From contig CAVPDA010000017.1 in the NCBI GenBank assembly GCA_963702495.1, forward strand, positions 14,617-78,616: a DNA stretch of 64,000 nt. Direction: 5' to 3'. The translations under genes and the position numbers were made by a program. The notes beneath the pieces are model-generated. The model worked only from the letters and a program-made list of their open reading frames with translations. It made no database searches and was not told where the DNA came from. This document shows positions 16,973 through 27,247 of the stretch, in pieces. How positions within the stretch are numbered: the first letter of the stretch is position 1; each line of letters begins with the position of its first letter. Source of the stretch: CAVPDA01 sp963702495. GTDB taxonomy: Bacteria; Pseudomonadota; Gammaproteobacteria; Burkholderiales; Rhodocyclaceae.

Positions 16973-18181
16973 TCAGCGGGCCGAATGGCCGGTGAGTTTG
17001 ACTTCGACCTTCTCGGTGAGGCCCGCATAATACTCCCGCAGTACCTCCAGCACCTCCGGCCGCGAAAATTCTGGCGGAACGTCGCCGCCCTCGGACAGCA
17101 TCTTGCGCAGCTTGGTGCCGGAGAGCAGCAGGTGATCCTCATCGGCATGCGGGCAGGTGCGGGCCGAGGCCATGCCGCCGCACTTGTGGCACCAGAAGGT
17201 CCAGTCGATCTTCAGTGCCACCGTTTCGAGCGAGCCCTTGGGCAGGTGGTCGAAGATGTGATGGGCGTCGAACGGGCCGTAGTAGCTGCCGACGCCGGCA
17301 TGGTCGCGGCCGACGATCAGGTGCGAGCAGCCGTAGTTCTGGCGGAAAAGCGCATGCAGCAGCGCCTCGCGCGGACCGGCATAGCGCATATCGAGGGGAT
17401 AGCCGGCCTGCACCACGGTCTTCTTGACGAAGTATTTTTCCATCAGCGTGCCGATGGCCTTGGTGCGTACGTCGGCGGGAATGTCGCCCGGCTTCAGCGC
17501 GCCCAGCAGCGAGTGCACCAGCACGCCGTCGCAGGTCTCGATCGCGACCTTGGCCAGGTACTCGTGGGAGCGGTGCATCGGATTGCGCGTCTGGAAGGCG
17601 GCGATCTTGGACCAGCCCATCTCGGTGAACAGGGCGCGCGTCTGGGCCGGCGTCATGAACTGCTCGCCGTACTTCTCGGTGAATCCGCCGGTGGACAATA
17701 CCTTGATCGGGCCGGCGAGGTTGACGTCGCCCTGCTCCATCACCATCTTGACGCCGGGGTGCTCCATATCGGTGGTCTTGAACACCATGGCGCACTCGTG
17801 CGCCTTGTCGATGGTGTATTTCTCGGTGACCTTCATGGTCGCCAGGATCGAGCCGTCGTCCGGGTCCACCAGCGCGATATCGCCGCCGGTGCTGACGGCG
17901 TCGGCGGTCGCCTTGTCCGCGGACAGGGTGATGGGGATGGGCCAGAACAGGCCATTCGCCATCTTCATGCCGTCGCACACGCCTTGCCAGTCGGTGTGGG
18001 TCATGAAGCCTTCCAGCGGCGTGAAGCCGCCGATGCCCAGCATGATGATGTCGCCCTTCTCGCGCGAGCTGACGCGCACCTTGGGCAGCGCCGCAGCGCG
18101 AGTTTGCTCCGCCTTGAGTTCCGCCCCTTGCAGCAGGAGCGGCATCAAGTCGCCGCCGCCATGTGGATTGACCAGCGCCAT
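16973..18181 (-). CDS. sat: Sulfate adenylyltransferase (ATP sulfurylase), dissimilatory type
   Basis: A 402-residue homo-oligomeric ATP sulfurylase. It converts APS and pyrophosphate to sulfate and ATP, the last, energy-conserving step of sulfite oxidation. Active-site motifs: QTRNPMHRSHE at residues 197-207 and GRDHAG at 291-296. A cysteine cluster CHKCGG plus RTCPH at 331-345 is the zinc site typical of this family. Start ATG 18181 with GGGAGG upstream. First gene of sat-aprB-aprA; a possible GATAAT -10 element lies in the 187-base gap upstream. Confidence 0.95.
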   Translation of the reverse strand: MALVNPHGGGDLMPLLLQGAELKAEQTRAAALPKVRVSSREKGDIIMLGIGGFTPLEGFMTHTDWQGVCDGMKMANGLFWPIPITLSADKATADAVSTGGDIALVDPDDGSILATMKVTEKYTIDKAHECAMVFKTTDMEHPGVKMVMEQGDVNLAGPIKVLSTGGFTEKYGEQFMTPAQTRALFTEMGWSKIAAFQTRNPMHRSHEYLAKVAIETCDGVLVHSLLGALKPGDIPADVRTKAIGTLMEKYFVKKTVVQAGYPLDMRYAGPREALLHALFRQNYGCSHLIVGRDHAGVGSYYGPFDAHHIFDHLPKGSLETVALKIDWTFWCHKCGGMASARTCPHADEDHLLLSGTKLRKMLSEGGDVPPEFSRPEVLEVLREYYAGLTEKVEVKLTGHSAR

Positions 18182-18368
18182 CGTTTTAATTCCTCCCAGA
18201 GGTGTCTTGCCGAATGTCCGTAAAAAAAGCCCGGCAAAACTATCACGGGAAGCGCGGCTGCATTATCGTTTTCTTTTATTGTGAAATCAGGCAGGCGAAT
18301 TTTTCGAGCCGCGCACCAGCACGCGCACTGCGGCCGCGCGGCGGGATTACCGCGGCGGAATACGCCGC

Positions 18369-19799
18369 CTACTTCTTCTTGTCCTCTTCCAGCTGGCGCC
18401 GCTGCAGTTCCCGCAGCCGCGCATCCACCGCGGATTGCTCGTAGAAATCCCCGTCCCCCGCCTTCTGCGCGATCTGCAGTTGCTCGACGGCGGCCCGCAA
18501 CTGGCCTTGAAGGGCATAGACCTCTGCCTGCGACCGATGCTGCAGCAGGCGCTTGCCCAGGGCCGCATAGGCCTTCGCCTGCAGCGACCAGAGGCGGGCA
18601 TCGGCGGGAAAAGTCCGCAACTCGGCGGCAGCAGCCTGACGCGCCTCGTCCGCCCGGCCGGCAAGCAACTGGGCGTCGATCGCTCCATAGATCAGTGCCC
18701 TGTCCTGCGGAAAGCGGGCGCGGGCGTCGCGATAGGTCTTGAGCGCGGCGGCGGCATCGCCGCTCCCGGACTGCACGTCCGCGGCAAGCGTCTCGATCAT
18801 CGGCGAGCCGGCATTCAGCCGCCGCAGCGCCGCGACCTCGCGTTCCGCTGCCGCGTAGTTCTTGGCCCGCAACTGCGCCCGCGCCAGACCGTAGCGCGCG
18901 GCGACCTCGGACGCGTACTTCTTATCGCGCAGCTGCGCTTCGAAATCGGTGATCGCATCGGCGGGCATGCCCTGTTCGCTCCTGAGCTTGGCGCGAACTA
19001 GTTGAAAACCCAGGGAATCCGGTACCTGTCGTTGCGACCGGGCGGCAGCGCGATTTTCCATGTCGGCGATGCGCTCGGTGGTGAGCGGGTGGGTGCGCAG
19101 GTAGGCCGGCGCGTTGTTCTCGTAGAGCCGGCCGAACTGCTGCAGCCGGACGAAGAAGGACGCCATGCCCTGCACCTCGTAGCCCGAGGATTCCAGGATC
19201 TGCATGCCGATGCGGTCGGCTTCGCGCTCGAATTCGCGCGTGTAGTTGAGCTGGGTCTGGACATTGATGGCCGTCCCGGTGGCCAGTGCCGCCTGGGCTA
19301 CCTGGGCATTGGAACCCGCAGCCAGGATGGCGACCACCAGCGCGGCCAGTGACGTCAGGTTGGCCTGTCCCTGCTTGCCCACCATGCGCGCGATGTGGCG
19401 CTGCTCCACGTGTGCGATCTCGTGGGACAGCACCGCGGCCAGTTCCGACTCGCTCTGCGCGGCCAGCAGCAGTCCGGTATGGACCCCGATGTACCCGCCG
19501 GGCAGCGCGAAGGCGTTGAGCGTGGGGTCCTTGACGGCGAAGAATTCGAAGTCCTGGCGCGCACCGGGGGCATTCGCCGCCAGCCGCCCCCCCAGGTCAT
19601 TGAGATAGCCCTGAATCTCCGCGTCATCGACATAGGCTGCATCGTGCTGGCGAATGTCGCGCACGATGGATTCGCCGATGCGGCGCTCCATTTGCGGCGA
19701 CAGATCCGCTGCGGACGATTCCCCGAGGTCCGGCAGCCCCTCCGCCAGCGCCGGCGGCGCCAGCAGCAGGGCTGCGATAAGTAATTCTTTCCAATGCAT
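18369..19799 (-). CDS. BepA-like M48 metalloprotease with TPR repeats
   Basis: A 476-residue periplasmic protease/chaperone. Signal peptide (MHWKELLIAALLLAPPALAE), M48 peptidase domain with zinc motif HEIAH at 126-130 and third ligand in REFEREADRIG. The second half (about 285-476) consists of tetratricopeptide-like helices. BepA/YfgC proteins assist outer-membrane protein assembly and degrade misfolded ones. Start at 19799, the ATG opening the signal peptide. It precedes sat on the same strand but is 187 bases away, so it is probably a separate unit. Confidence 0.85.
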   Translation of the reverse strand: MHWKELLIAALLLAPPALAEGLPDLGESSAADLSPQMERRIGESIVRDIRQHDAAYVDDAEIQGYLNDLGGRLAANAPGARQDFEFFAVKDPTLNAFALPGGYIGVHTGLLLAAQSESELAAVLSHEIAHVEQRHIARMVGKQGQANLTSLAALVVAILAAGSNAQVAQAALATGTAINVQTQLNYTREFEREADRIGMQILESSGYEVQGMASFFVRLQQFGRLYENNAPAYLRTHPLTTERIADMENRAAARSQRQVPDSLGFQLVRAKLRSEQGMPADAITDFEAQLRDKKYASEVAARYGLARAQLRAKNYAAAEREVAALRRLNAGSPMIETLAADVQSGSGDAAAALKTYRDARARFPQDRALIYGAIDAQLLAGRADEARQAAAAELRTFPADARLWSLQAKAYAALGKRLLQHRSQAEVYALQGQLRAAVEQLQIAQKAGDGDFYEQSAVDARLRELQRRQLEEDKKK

Positions 19800-19902
19800 A
19801 GTGGTATGATATTCCGAACGCAGTAAGGAGCGCCGGATTCCGTGTCTCTTGGCTCGCCGGCGACGACTATAACCGCTGGACCCGAGGTCGTCTCGACGTT
19901 CG

Positions 19903-20340
19903 ATGAGTTTCAAGCCGCTACTGCTTGTCGACGACTCCCCCGAAGACGTCCAACTCATCCTCCACGCCCTGAAAGCCGTGCTGCCGCAGGAACATGTCGC
20001 GGTCAGCAATTCGGGCGAGGACGCCTTGGATTACCTGTTCGCGCGCGACCGCCACGCCGGACGCGACGCCCACGTCCAGCCGCGCCTGACCCTGCTCGAT
20101 CTGAACCTGCCCCGCGTCAGCGGATTGGATGTCCTAAGCCAGATCCGCGCCAATCCGGCCACACGGCTGCTGCCGGTGGTCATCGTTTCCGCCTCGGTGG
20201 AGCAGAAGGACATTCGCGCCGCGATGCAGCACGGCGCCAACAGCTACGTGCGCAAGTCGCTCGACTACTCGAAGCTCAACGACTCGATGACGCTCCTGGC
20301 GCGGTACTGGCTGGAGCTCAACATCGAGCCTCCGAACTGA
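19903..20340 (+). CDS. Single-domain response regulator
   Basis: A 145-residue receiver domain with all key residues: D10-D11, phospho-acceptor D66 (LLDLNLPRVSG), S97 and K118 (YVRKS). The DDSPEDVQLI start and NPATRLLPVVIVSAS segment place it with Rcp1/CheY-like regulators that pair with phytochrome-type or hybrid kinases. No output domain and no kinase gene nearby. It is 57 bases upstream of moaC on the same strand, and the two may be co-transcribed. Confidence 0.85.
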   Translation: MSFKPLLLVDDSPEDVQLILHALKAVLPQEHVAVSNSGEDALDYLFARDRHAGRDAHVQPRLTLLDLNLPRVSGLDVLSQIRANPATRLLPVVIVSASVEQKDIRAAMQHGANSYVRKSLDYSKLNDSMTLLARYWLELNIEPPN

Positions 20341-20396
20341 CAGAAGCGGTAGCCGGGGCAAGGACAACCAGTCCGCATTCGAGGCGTTACGCATTC

Positions 20397-20936
20397 ATGA
20401 GTTCCCCACTTACCCATTTCGACGATCAGGGCCAGGCGCGCATGGTCGATGTCGGAGAAAAAGCGGAAACCCGTCGCGTGGCACGAGCCGCAGGCACCAT
20501 ACGCATGCGTCCGGAAACGCTGGCCCTGATCGAGTCGGGCAGCGCGAAGAAGGGAGATGTGCTGGGTGTGGCGCGCATCGCAGCGATTCAGGGCGCCAAG
20601 CGCACGTCGGAACTCATTCCACTCTGTCACCCGCTCGCCCTCACGAAAATCGCGGTCGAATTCGCGATCGACCACGAACACGCCGCGATCACCTGCGAAG
20701 TGACGGCTAACAGCTTCGGACGCACCGGTGTCGAAATGGAAGCGCTGACCGCCGTAAGCGTTGGATTGCTGACCATCTACGACATGTGCAAGGCGGCAGA
20801 GCGCGGCATGCAGATCGGCAACATCCGATTGGTTGAAAAGTCCGGCGGGAAATCGGGGCACTGGCAGGCCAGAGGTTCCGAATGGCCCGCGAATCCGGCC
20901 GATGAAGGCAGTCTCCCGGCAGCAGGGATACGATAA
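20397..20936 (+). CDS. moaC: Cyclic pyranopterin monophosphate synthase
   Basis: A 179-residue MoaC that converts the MoaA product to cyclic pyranopterin monophosphate in molybdenum cofactor synthesis. Family motifs: MVDVGEKAETRRVARAAGTI, GAKRTSELIPLCHPLALTK and FGRTGVEMEALTAVSVGLLT. The C-terminal tail after KSGGKSGHW is about 20 residues longer than in E. coli. Cytoplasmic. Start ATG 20397. Molybdoenzymes such as nitrate reductase would need it; none is in the window. Confidence 0.95.
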   Translation: MSSPLTHFDDQGQARMVDVGEKAETRRVARAAGTIRMRPETLALIESGSAKKGDVLGVARIAAIQGAKRTSELIPLCHPLALTKIAVEFAIDHEHAAITCEVTANSFGRTGVEMEALTAVSVGLLTIYDMCKAAERGMQIGNIRLVEKSGGKSGHWQARGSEWPANPADEGSLPAAGIR

Positions 20937-20968
20937 ACAGGCTTAATGCAGCTATGCAATCGAAAAAT

Positions 20969-20997
20969 TTGAGAAGCGGAACATTTCTCAGTAGATT
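20969..20997 (+). promoter_or_regulatory. Candidate sigma70 promoter for sox genes
   Basis: TTGAGA at 20969-20974, a 17-base spacer, and TAGATT at 20992-20997, 124 bases before soxY. The spacer contains a GAGAA/TTCTC inverted repeat that could be an operator. AT-rich compared with its surroundings. Confidence 0.35.
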
Positions 20998-21120
20998 CTG
21001 CCGGCTTAGAAGTATTTGAACATATAGCGAATTTCAGAAGGGCTCATGAACCTGAAGCGCTATTATCCACGCGTGGTCTGCGCGACCCGCAAATATTGAC
21101 TGACCGATAGGAGCGAATGT

Positions 21121-21591
21121 ATGGACCAATCTAGGAGGGTGCTGCTGAAGGGCGCAGGCGCGGGCGGGGCATTGGCGGCGTTCATCGCAGCCGGCGTGCT
21201 CAAACCGACCCAGGTGCTGGCCGCCGAGTGGAACAAGGGAGCGTTCGAGTCCAAGGACCCGGAGGGCGCCATGAAGGGCCTCGGCGTCAGCGGCGCGGCC
21301 GACAGCAAGGACGTCACGATCAAGGCGCCGGATATCGCCGAGAACGGAGCGGTGGTGCCGGTGGAAGTGGAGAGCAAGGTTCCGAACACGCAGCAGATCT
21401 CGATCGTCATCGAGAAGAACCCGACGCCCCTGGCGGCAAGCTTCGATTTCTCCAACGGCGCCCAGCCTTCGGTCGCGGTGCGGTTGAAGATGGGCCAGAC
21501 GTCCAACATCAAGGTGATCGCCAAGGCTGACGGCAAGTTCTACACGACCAGCAAGGAAGTCAAGGTCACCATCGGCGGCTGCGGCGGCTGA
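21121..21591 (+). CDS. soxY: Sulfur carrier protein SoxY
   Basis: A 156-residue periplasmic protein exported by the Tat route (SRRVLLKGAGAGGALAAFIA signal). It ends in GGCGG, whose cysteine C154 carries the covalently bound sulfur intermediates during thiosulfate oxidation. Partner SoxZ follows 39 bases later. RBS AGGAG 7 bases before the ATG. First gene of soxYZAXB. Confidence 0.95.
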   Translation: MDQSRRVLLKGAGAGGALAAFIAAGVLKPTQVLAAEWNKGAFESKDPEGAMKGLGVSGAADSKDVTIKAPDIAENGAVVPVEVESKVPNTQQISIVIEKNPTPLAASFDFSNGAQPSVAVRLKMGQTSNIKVIAKADGKFYTTSKEVKVTIGGCGG

Positions 21592-21630
21592 CCGACAACC
21601 GAATCCCGAGACATAGCGAGGAACACACAA

Positions 21631-21945
21631 ATGGCAGATCCGATGAAAATCCGCGCCACCATGCAAGGTGACACGGCAGAGATTCGCGTGCTGGTCAATC
21701 ACCCGATGGAGACCGGCCAGCGCAAAGACGCCAAGACCGGCGAACTGGTGCCCGCCCACTTCATTCAGGCCCTGACGGCCACGGTCGGCGATAAGACGGT
21801 GCTGGACAGCCAGATCGGCACATCGGTGTCGCGCAACCCGGTGTTCGGCTTCAAGGTGAAAGGCGCCAAGGCCGGAGACAAGGTCACCATCACCTGGAAG
21901 GACAACAAGGGCGACACCCGCACCGACGAAGCCACGGTCGCCTGA
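21631..21945 (+). CDS. soxZ: Thiosulfate oxidation carrier subunit SoxZ
   Basis: A 104-residue immunoglobulin-like partner of SoxY (starts MADPMKIRATMQGDTAEIRV, ends KGDTRTDEATVA). It has no signal peptide of its own and is co-exported folded with SoxY. The SoxYZ heterodimer shuttles substrates between SoxAX and SoxB. RBS GAGGAA. Confidence 0.95.
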   Translation: MADPMKIRATMQGDTAEIRVLVNHPMETGQRKDAKTGELVPAHFIQALTATVGDKTVLDSQIGTSVSRNPVFGFKVKGAKAGDKVTITWKDNKGDTRTDEATVA

Positions 21946-22022
21946 TCGCGGCCAAGAAGGACAAGCGCGGGGCGGCGCAACCGCACCCGCGCAATCAGCC
22001 CCACAATTTTTGGAGGAGTGAA

Positions 22023-22856
22023 ATGAAATTCAAACTCCAGGCAGTGGCCGCGCTGTTCGCGCTTCCGCTCGCGCTCACTGCCCTCGCCCAGCAGAGCATC
22101 ACGGACAAGGACGCCAAAGACGCCACGATTCAGGAAATCGAGCGTTACCGGGAAATGCTGGCCGACGGCAACCCCGCCGAACTCTACGAGGCCCGCGGCG
22201 AGGAACTGTGGAAGACCAAGCGCGGACCGAAGAACGCCTCGCTCGAAAAATGCGACCTGGGCCTCGGCGCCGGCGTGGTCAAGGGCGCCTATGCCCAGAT
22301 GCCGCGCTACTTCGCGGATGTGGACAAGGTGCAGGATCTGGAATCGCGCCTGCTCACCTGCATAGTGACGCTGCAGGGCTTCAAGGCGGAGGAATTCACC
22401 AAGCAGCCCTTCGGCAGCGAGTACCACAAGTCCGATCTCGAAGCCCTGACGGCCTATGTCGTCACCCACTCGAAGGGCGTGACGATGAACGCCCCCATGA
22501 AGCATCCCAAGGAGAAGGAAGCCTACGAGATCGGCAAGCGCATCTTCTTCTACCGCGCCGGACCCTACGATTTCGCCTGCGCCACCTGCCATGCGGAGAA
22601 CGGCCGCCGCATCCGCCTGCAGGACCTGCCCAACCTGACGACGCACGCCGGGGCCAAGCTCGGCTACGGCACGTGGCCCGCATACCGCGTGTCGCAGGGA
22701 GAATTCCGCACCATGCAATGGCGCATGAACGACTGCTATCGCCAGCAGCGCTTCCCCGAACCGGAGTTCGGCGCGGATACGGTGACCGCACTGCTCACCT
22801 ACCTCGCCGCGACCGCCGCCGGGGCACCCTATCAAGGCCCCGGCATCAAGCGCTGA
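22023..22856 (+). CDS. soxA: Cytochrome SoxA
   Basis: A 277-residue c-type cytochrome with signal peptide (residues 1-22). One heme motif CATCH at 186-190, and C238 (NDCYRQQR) matches the cysteine persulfide active-site ligand. In the N-terminal half C77 and C113 probably form the disulfide that replaces the second heme, so this is the mono-heme SoxA type. With SoxX it oxidatively couples thiosulfate to SoxY. RBS GGAGGAG. Confidence 0.95.
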   Translation: MKFKLQAVAALFALPLALTALAQQSITDKDAKDATIQEIERYREMLADGNPAELYEARGEELWKTKRGPKNASLEKCDLGLGAGVVKGAYAQMPRYFADVDKVQDLESRLLTCIVTLQGFKAEEFTKQPFGSEYHKSDLEALTAYVVTHSKGVTMNAPMKHPKEKEAYEIGKRIFFYRAGPYDFACATCHAENGRRIRLQDLPNLTTHAGAKLGYGTWPAYRVSQGEFRTMQWRMNDCYRQQRFPEPEFGADTVTALLTYLAATAAGAPYQGPGIKR

Positions 22857-22871
22857 CCAGGAGACCCGACA

Positions 22872-23513
22872 ATGAGGACCGCAAGCATGATGATCAAGAC
22901 CCTGTTGCCGCTTGCCCTGATGGGCGCCGTCACCGCCTATGCCGCCGACAAGGGTCACGACCCGGCCCTGGAACGTAAGGCCATCGAGATGATGAAGCGC
23001 GATTTCCATGATCGGGGCATCGCGAAGGTGGACCGCATCAACCAGGACGCGCTGCAGGCCAGTTGCACCAAGTACGAGAACAATCCGCCGCACGAAGGCG
23101 CGGACGGGCTGGACAAGCTCGAGAAGGAGCAGATGGAGGCGGTCAAGTGGCCCGCCGACGGCAAGTTCCTGGGTGACTGGAAAGCTGGCGAGAAGCTGGC
23201 CCAGAGCGGGCGCGGCATGACGTGGAGCGACAAGGCGGGCTCGGACAACGGCGGCAACTGCTACAACTGCCATCAACTGGCGCCGAAGGAGCTGTCCTAC
23301 GGCACGATCGGACCGAGCCTTTATCACTACGGCAAGACGCGGGGCAACACGGCCGAAATCCAGAAATACACCTACGGCAAGATCTTCAATGCCAAGGCGT
23401 ACAACCTGTGCACCAACATGCCCCGCTTCGGCCATTTCGGCATCCTGACGGAGCAGCAGATCAAGGATCTGGTGGCGCTGTTGCTGGACCCGGAATCACC
23501 GGTGAACAAGTAG
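22872..23513 (+). CDS. soxX: Cytochrome SoxX
   Basis: A 213-residue monoheme cytochrome partner of SoxA. Signal peptide ends near residue 25; heme motif CYNCH at 130-134; M183 (NMPRFGHFG) is the expected second iron ligand. There is a long N-terminal extension (residues 26-105), as in the larger SoxX type. It accepts electrons from the SoxA active site. Start 22872 with AGGAG upstream, 15 bases after soxA. Confidence 0.95.
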   Translation: MRTASMMIKTLLPLALMGAVTAYAADKGHDPALERKAIEMMKRDFHDRGIAKVDRINQDALQASCTKYENNPPHEGADGLDKLEKEQMEAVKWPADGKFLGDWKAGEKLAQSGRGMTWSDKAGSDNGGNCYNCHQLAPKELSYGTIGPSLYHYGKTRGNTAEIQKYTYGKIFNAKAYNLCTNMPRFGHFGILTEQQIKDLVALLLDPESPVNK

Positions 23514-23531
23514 TCGAGGCAACATACAGTC

Positions 23532-23562
23532 AAGGCTTGGCCTGGGGCCAAGCCTTTTTTTT
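23532..23562 (+). terminator. Rho-independent terminator between soxX and soxB
   Basis: AAGGCTTGGCC, a TGG loop and GGCCAAGCCTT (11-bp perfect stem), followed by a run of T. It is textbook in form, yet it lies inside the sox cluster, 18 bases after soxX and 36 bases before soxB. Confidence 0.85.
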
Positions 23563-23591
23563 CTGATCGACACGAAACATGAGGAGCCTCC

Positions 23592-25319
23592 ATGTCGATG
23601 AATCGCCGAGAATTCCTGCAGATCCTCGCCGCCGCCTCCGCCGCCGGCTTTGCCCTGGACAGCCGCTCGCTGCTCGCTGCCGACGGCGGCGACAAGATGT
23701 ACGACGTGCCGCGTTTCGGCAACGTGCACCTGCTGCATTTCACCGATTGCCACGCCCAGCTTGTGCCGATCTACTTCCGCGAGCCGCAGGTGAATATCGG
23801 AATCGGGGAGGCGACCGGCAAGCCGCCCCATCTGGTGGGTGAAAACCTGCTGAAGCACTTCAACATCAAGCCTGGAACGGTCGAAGCCCATGCCTTCACC
23901 TATCTCGAGTTTGACCAGGCGTCCAAGACCTACGGCAAGGTCGGCGGCTTCGCCCATCTCGCGACCCTGGTCAAGAGGCTGCGGGCGGGGCGCCCGGGCG
24001 CGCTGCTGCTGGACGGCGGCGACACCTGGCAGGGCTCGGCAACGGCGCTGTGGACCAAAGGCCAGGACATGGTGGACGCCTGCAAGCTCCTGGGCGTGGA
24101 CATGATGACTTCGCACTGGGAATTCACCCTCGGCCACGAGCGGGTCAAGGAAATCGTCGACAAGGACTTAAGTGGAAAAAGCGGGGCAAGGATCGAATTC
24201 CTCGCCCAGAACGTCAAGACCACCGACTTCGGGGATCAGGTGTTCAAGCCCTACGCCCTGCGCGAAATGAACGGCGTCAAGGTGGCGATCATCGGCCAGG
24301 CCTTTCCGTATACACCGATCGCCAACCCGCGCTACATGGTGCCCGACTGGACCTTCGGCATCCAGGACGAGGAGATGCAGAAGGTGGTAACGAAGGCGCG
24401 CAGCGAAGGGGCTCAGGTGGTGGTGGTGCTGTCGCACAACGGCATGGACGTGGACCTCAAGATGGCGAGCCGGGTCACCGGCATCGACGCCATCCTCGGC
24501 GGCCACACGCACGACGGCGTGCCCGCCCCCAGCATCGTCAAGAATGCCGGCGGCCAGACCCTGGTGTTCAACTCGGGATCCAACAGCAAGTTCCTGTCGG
24601 TGCTCGACTTCGACGTCAAGGGCGGCAAGATCCAGGATTTCCGCTACAAGCTGCTGCCGGTGTTCTCCAACCTGCTGCCGGCGGACAAGGAGATGGCGGC
24701 TCTCATCGATCAAGGTGCGGGCGCCGTACAAAGCAAACTGGAGGAAAAGCTCGCCGTCAGCGAAGGCCTTTTGTACCGCCGCGGCAACTTCAACGGTACC
24801 TGGGACCAGTTGATCCTGGACGCCATGCTCGAAGTGAAAGGGGCGCAGATCGCCTTCTCCCCCGGTTTCCGCTGGGGCACCAGCCTTCTGCCCGGTCAGG
24901 TCATAACCATGGAGCACCTGATGGACCAGACCGCCATCACCTACCCCTATTCCACCCTCACCGACATGAGCGGCGAGACGATCAAGACCATCCTCGAGGA
25001 CGTCTGCGACAACCTGTTCAATCCGGATCCCTATTACCAGCAGGGCGGCGACATGGTGCGCGTCGGCGGTCTCGCTTACACCTGCGATCCGAACGCCAAG
25101 ATGGGTAGCCGCATCCAGGACATGCGCCTGGACGGCAAACCGATCGAAGCGGGGAAGACCTACAAGGTGGCAGGCTGGGCGCCGGTGGCGGAAGGTGCCA
25201 GCGGCGAACCGATCTGGGACGTGGTGGCGAAGTGGCTGCGCACCAAGAAGACCGTGGCCGCGCCCAAGCTCAACCTGCCCAAACTGGTGGGCATGGCAGG
25301 CAACCCCGGCATCGCCTGA
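23592..25319 (+). CDS. soxB: Thiosulfohydrolase SoxB
   Basis: A 575-residue di-manganese hydrolase of the 5'-nucleotidase family that releases sulfate from SoxY-bound thiosulfonate in the periplasm. Tat signal (MNRREFLQILAAASAAGFAL). Metal-site motifs HFTDCH at 49-54, DGGDTWQGS at 141-149 and GGHTHDG. A small insertion after KDLSG (residues about 194-200) is unusual compared with the general family pattern. Last gene of the cluster; soxCD are absent, so sulfane sulfur would probably be stored or passed to a Dsr or Hdr route. Confidence 0.95.
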   Translation: MSMNRREFLQILAAASAAGFALDSRSLLAADGGDKMYDVPRFGNVHLLHFTDCHAQLVPIYFREPQVNIGIGEATGKPPHLVGENLLKHFNIKPGTVEAHAFTYLEFDQASKTYGKVGGFAHLATLVKRLRAGRPGALLLDGGDTWQGSATALWTKGQDMVDACKLLGVDMMTSHWEFTLGHERVKEIVDKDLSGKSGARIEFLAQNVKTTDFGDQVFKPYALREMNGVKVAIIGQAFPYTPIANPRYMVPDWTFGIQDEEMQKVVTKARSEGAQVVVVLSHNGMDVDLKMASRVTGIDAILGGHTHDGVPAPSIVKNAGGQTLVFNSGSNSKFLSVLDFDVKGGKIQDFRYKLLPVFSNLLPADKEMAALIDQGAGAVQSKLEEKLAVSEGLLYRRGNFNGTWDQLILDAMLEVKGAQIAFSPGFRWGTSLLPGQVITMEHLMDQTAITYPYSTLTDMSGETIKTILEDVCDNLFNPDPYYQQGGDMVRVGGLAYTCDPNAKMGSRIQDMRLDGKPIEAGKTYKVAGWAPVAEGASGEPIWDVVAKWLRTKKTVAAPKLNLPKLVGMAGNPGIA

Positions 25320-25337
25320 TTATCGTCCCGGCTTTGC

Positions 25338-25363
25338 GCTGGCGCACCGATCGGTGCGCCAGC
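25338..25363 (+). terminator. Palindromic hairpin after soxB
   Basis: GCTGGCGCACCGA and TCGGTGCGCCAGC form a perfect 26-base palindrome 18 bases after the soxB stop, followed by CGCATTTCG. The T tract is poor, so termination is likely but not certain. Confidence 0.5.
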
Positions 25364-25450
25364 CGCATTTCGCAGCAGTCCATTCCATTTCACGAAGCAA
25401 AACGCAGTTCGCAGCACCCTGTTCTAGCGATAGAAATTTTTTGGGCCAAG

Positions 25451-25494
25451 TCTTATATAAGATACTTGTTGCTTTGCAAAAACCTTCCTATACT
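25451..25494 (+). promoter_or_regulatory. Candidate aceA promoter with palindromic operator
   Basis: TTGTTG at 25466-25471, 17 bases, and TATACT at 25489-25494 form a good sigma70 promoter. Directly upstream is the perfect palindrome TCTTATATAAGA (25451-25462), a probable regulator site. The transcript would start near 25501 and have a leader of about 225 bases. Confidence 0.5.
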
Positions 25495-25725
25495 GCCATC
25501 CCATAACACCCACCCGGATTCGGTGACCGCCTGATCCGGACGTGTCCGGAGCGGAAGCACCCCTTCCGCTCGCGCGGCGAGCAGAATACCGCCCGCCACC
25601 GCTACGGAGGCAGGTCGGGGTACCGCCCACCAGGGCGGGCCAGCGACAGCCGGTTCAACAATTCATGCGTACTTTGCTGCGCGCAGGGACTGGACATTCA
25701 CCCTTTTTTCAATCGAGGAAGAGAT
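25495..25725 (+). other. Long structured leader of aceA
   Basis: No gene. Two inverted repeats lie close together: TCCGGA-CGTG-TCCGGA at 25535-25550 and GAGCGGAAG-CACCC-CTTCCGCTC at 25549-25571. They share two bases, so they could be mutually exclusive hairpins. The aceA ribosome-binding site (AGGAAGAG) follows at the end. Confidence 0.4.
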
Positions 25726-27021
<1,296 letters not shown>

Positions 27022-27060
27022 TCCCGCGCTCGCCACGAGCGAGCCGCGATCCACTCCACA

Positions 27061-27089
27061 CACCGCGCCCACCCCGGGCGCGGTGTTTT
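27061..27089 (+). terminator. Rho-independent terminator of aceA
   Basis: CACCGCGCCC, loop ACCCC and GGGCGCGGTG (perfect 10-bp stem), followed by TTTTG, 40 bases after the aceA stop. Confidence 0.8.
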
Positions 27090-27247
27090 GCTTTCGGGGA
27101 CGGGCAACGCGGAGCTGGCGTTCGTTGTAGCAGCCGATCGCGGCGAGAACTCCGGTCTTGTGGCGGCAATGAAGCGCAGCCGGCGCGGCTCAAACCACAA
27201 TGCAAGCGACGCCAATCTCGTGACGCTCGGATCATGACAGGGGTCGC

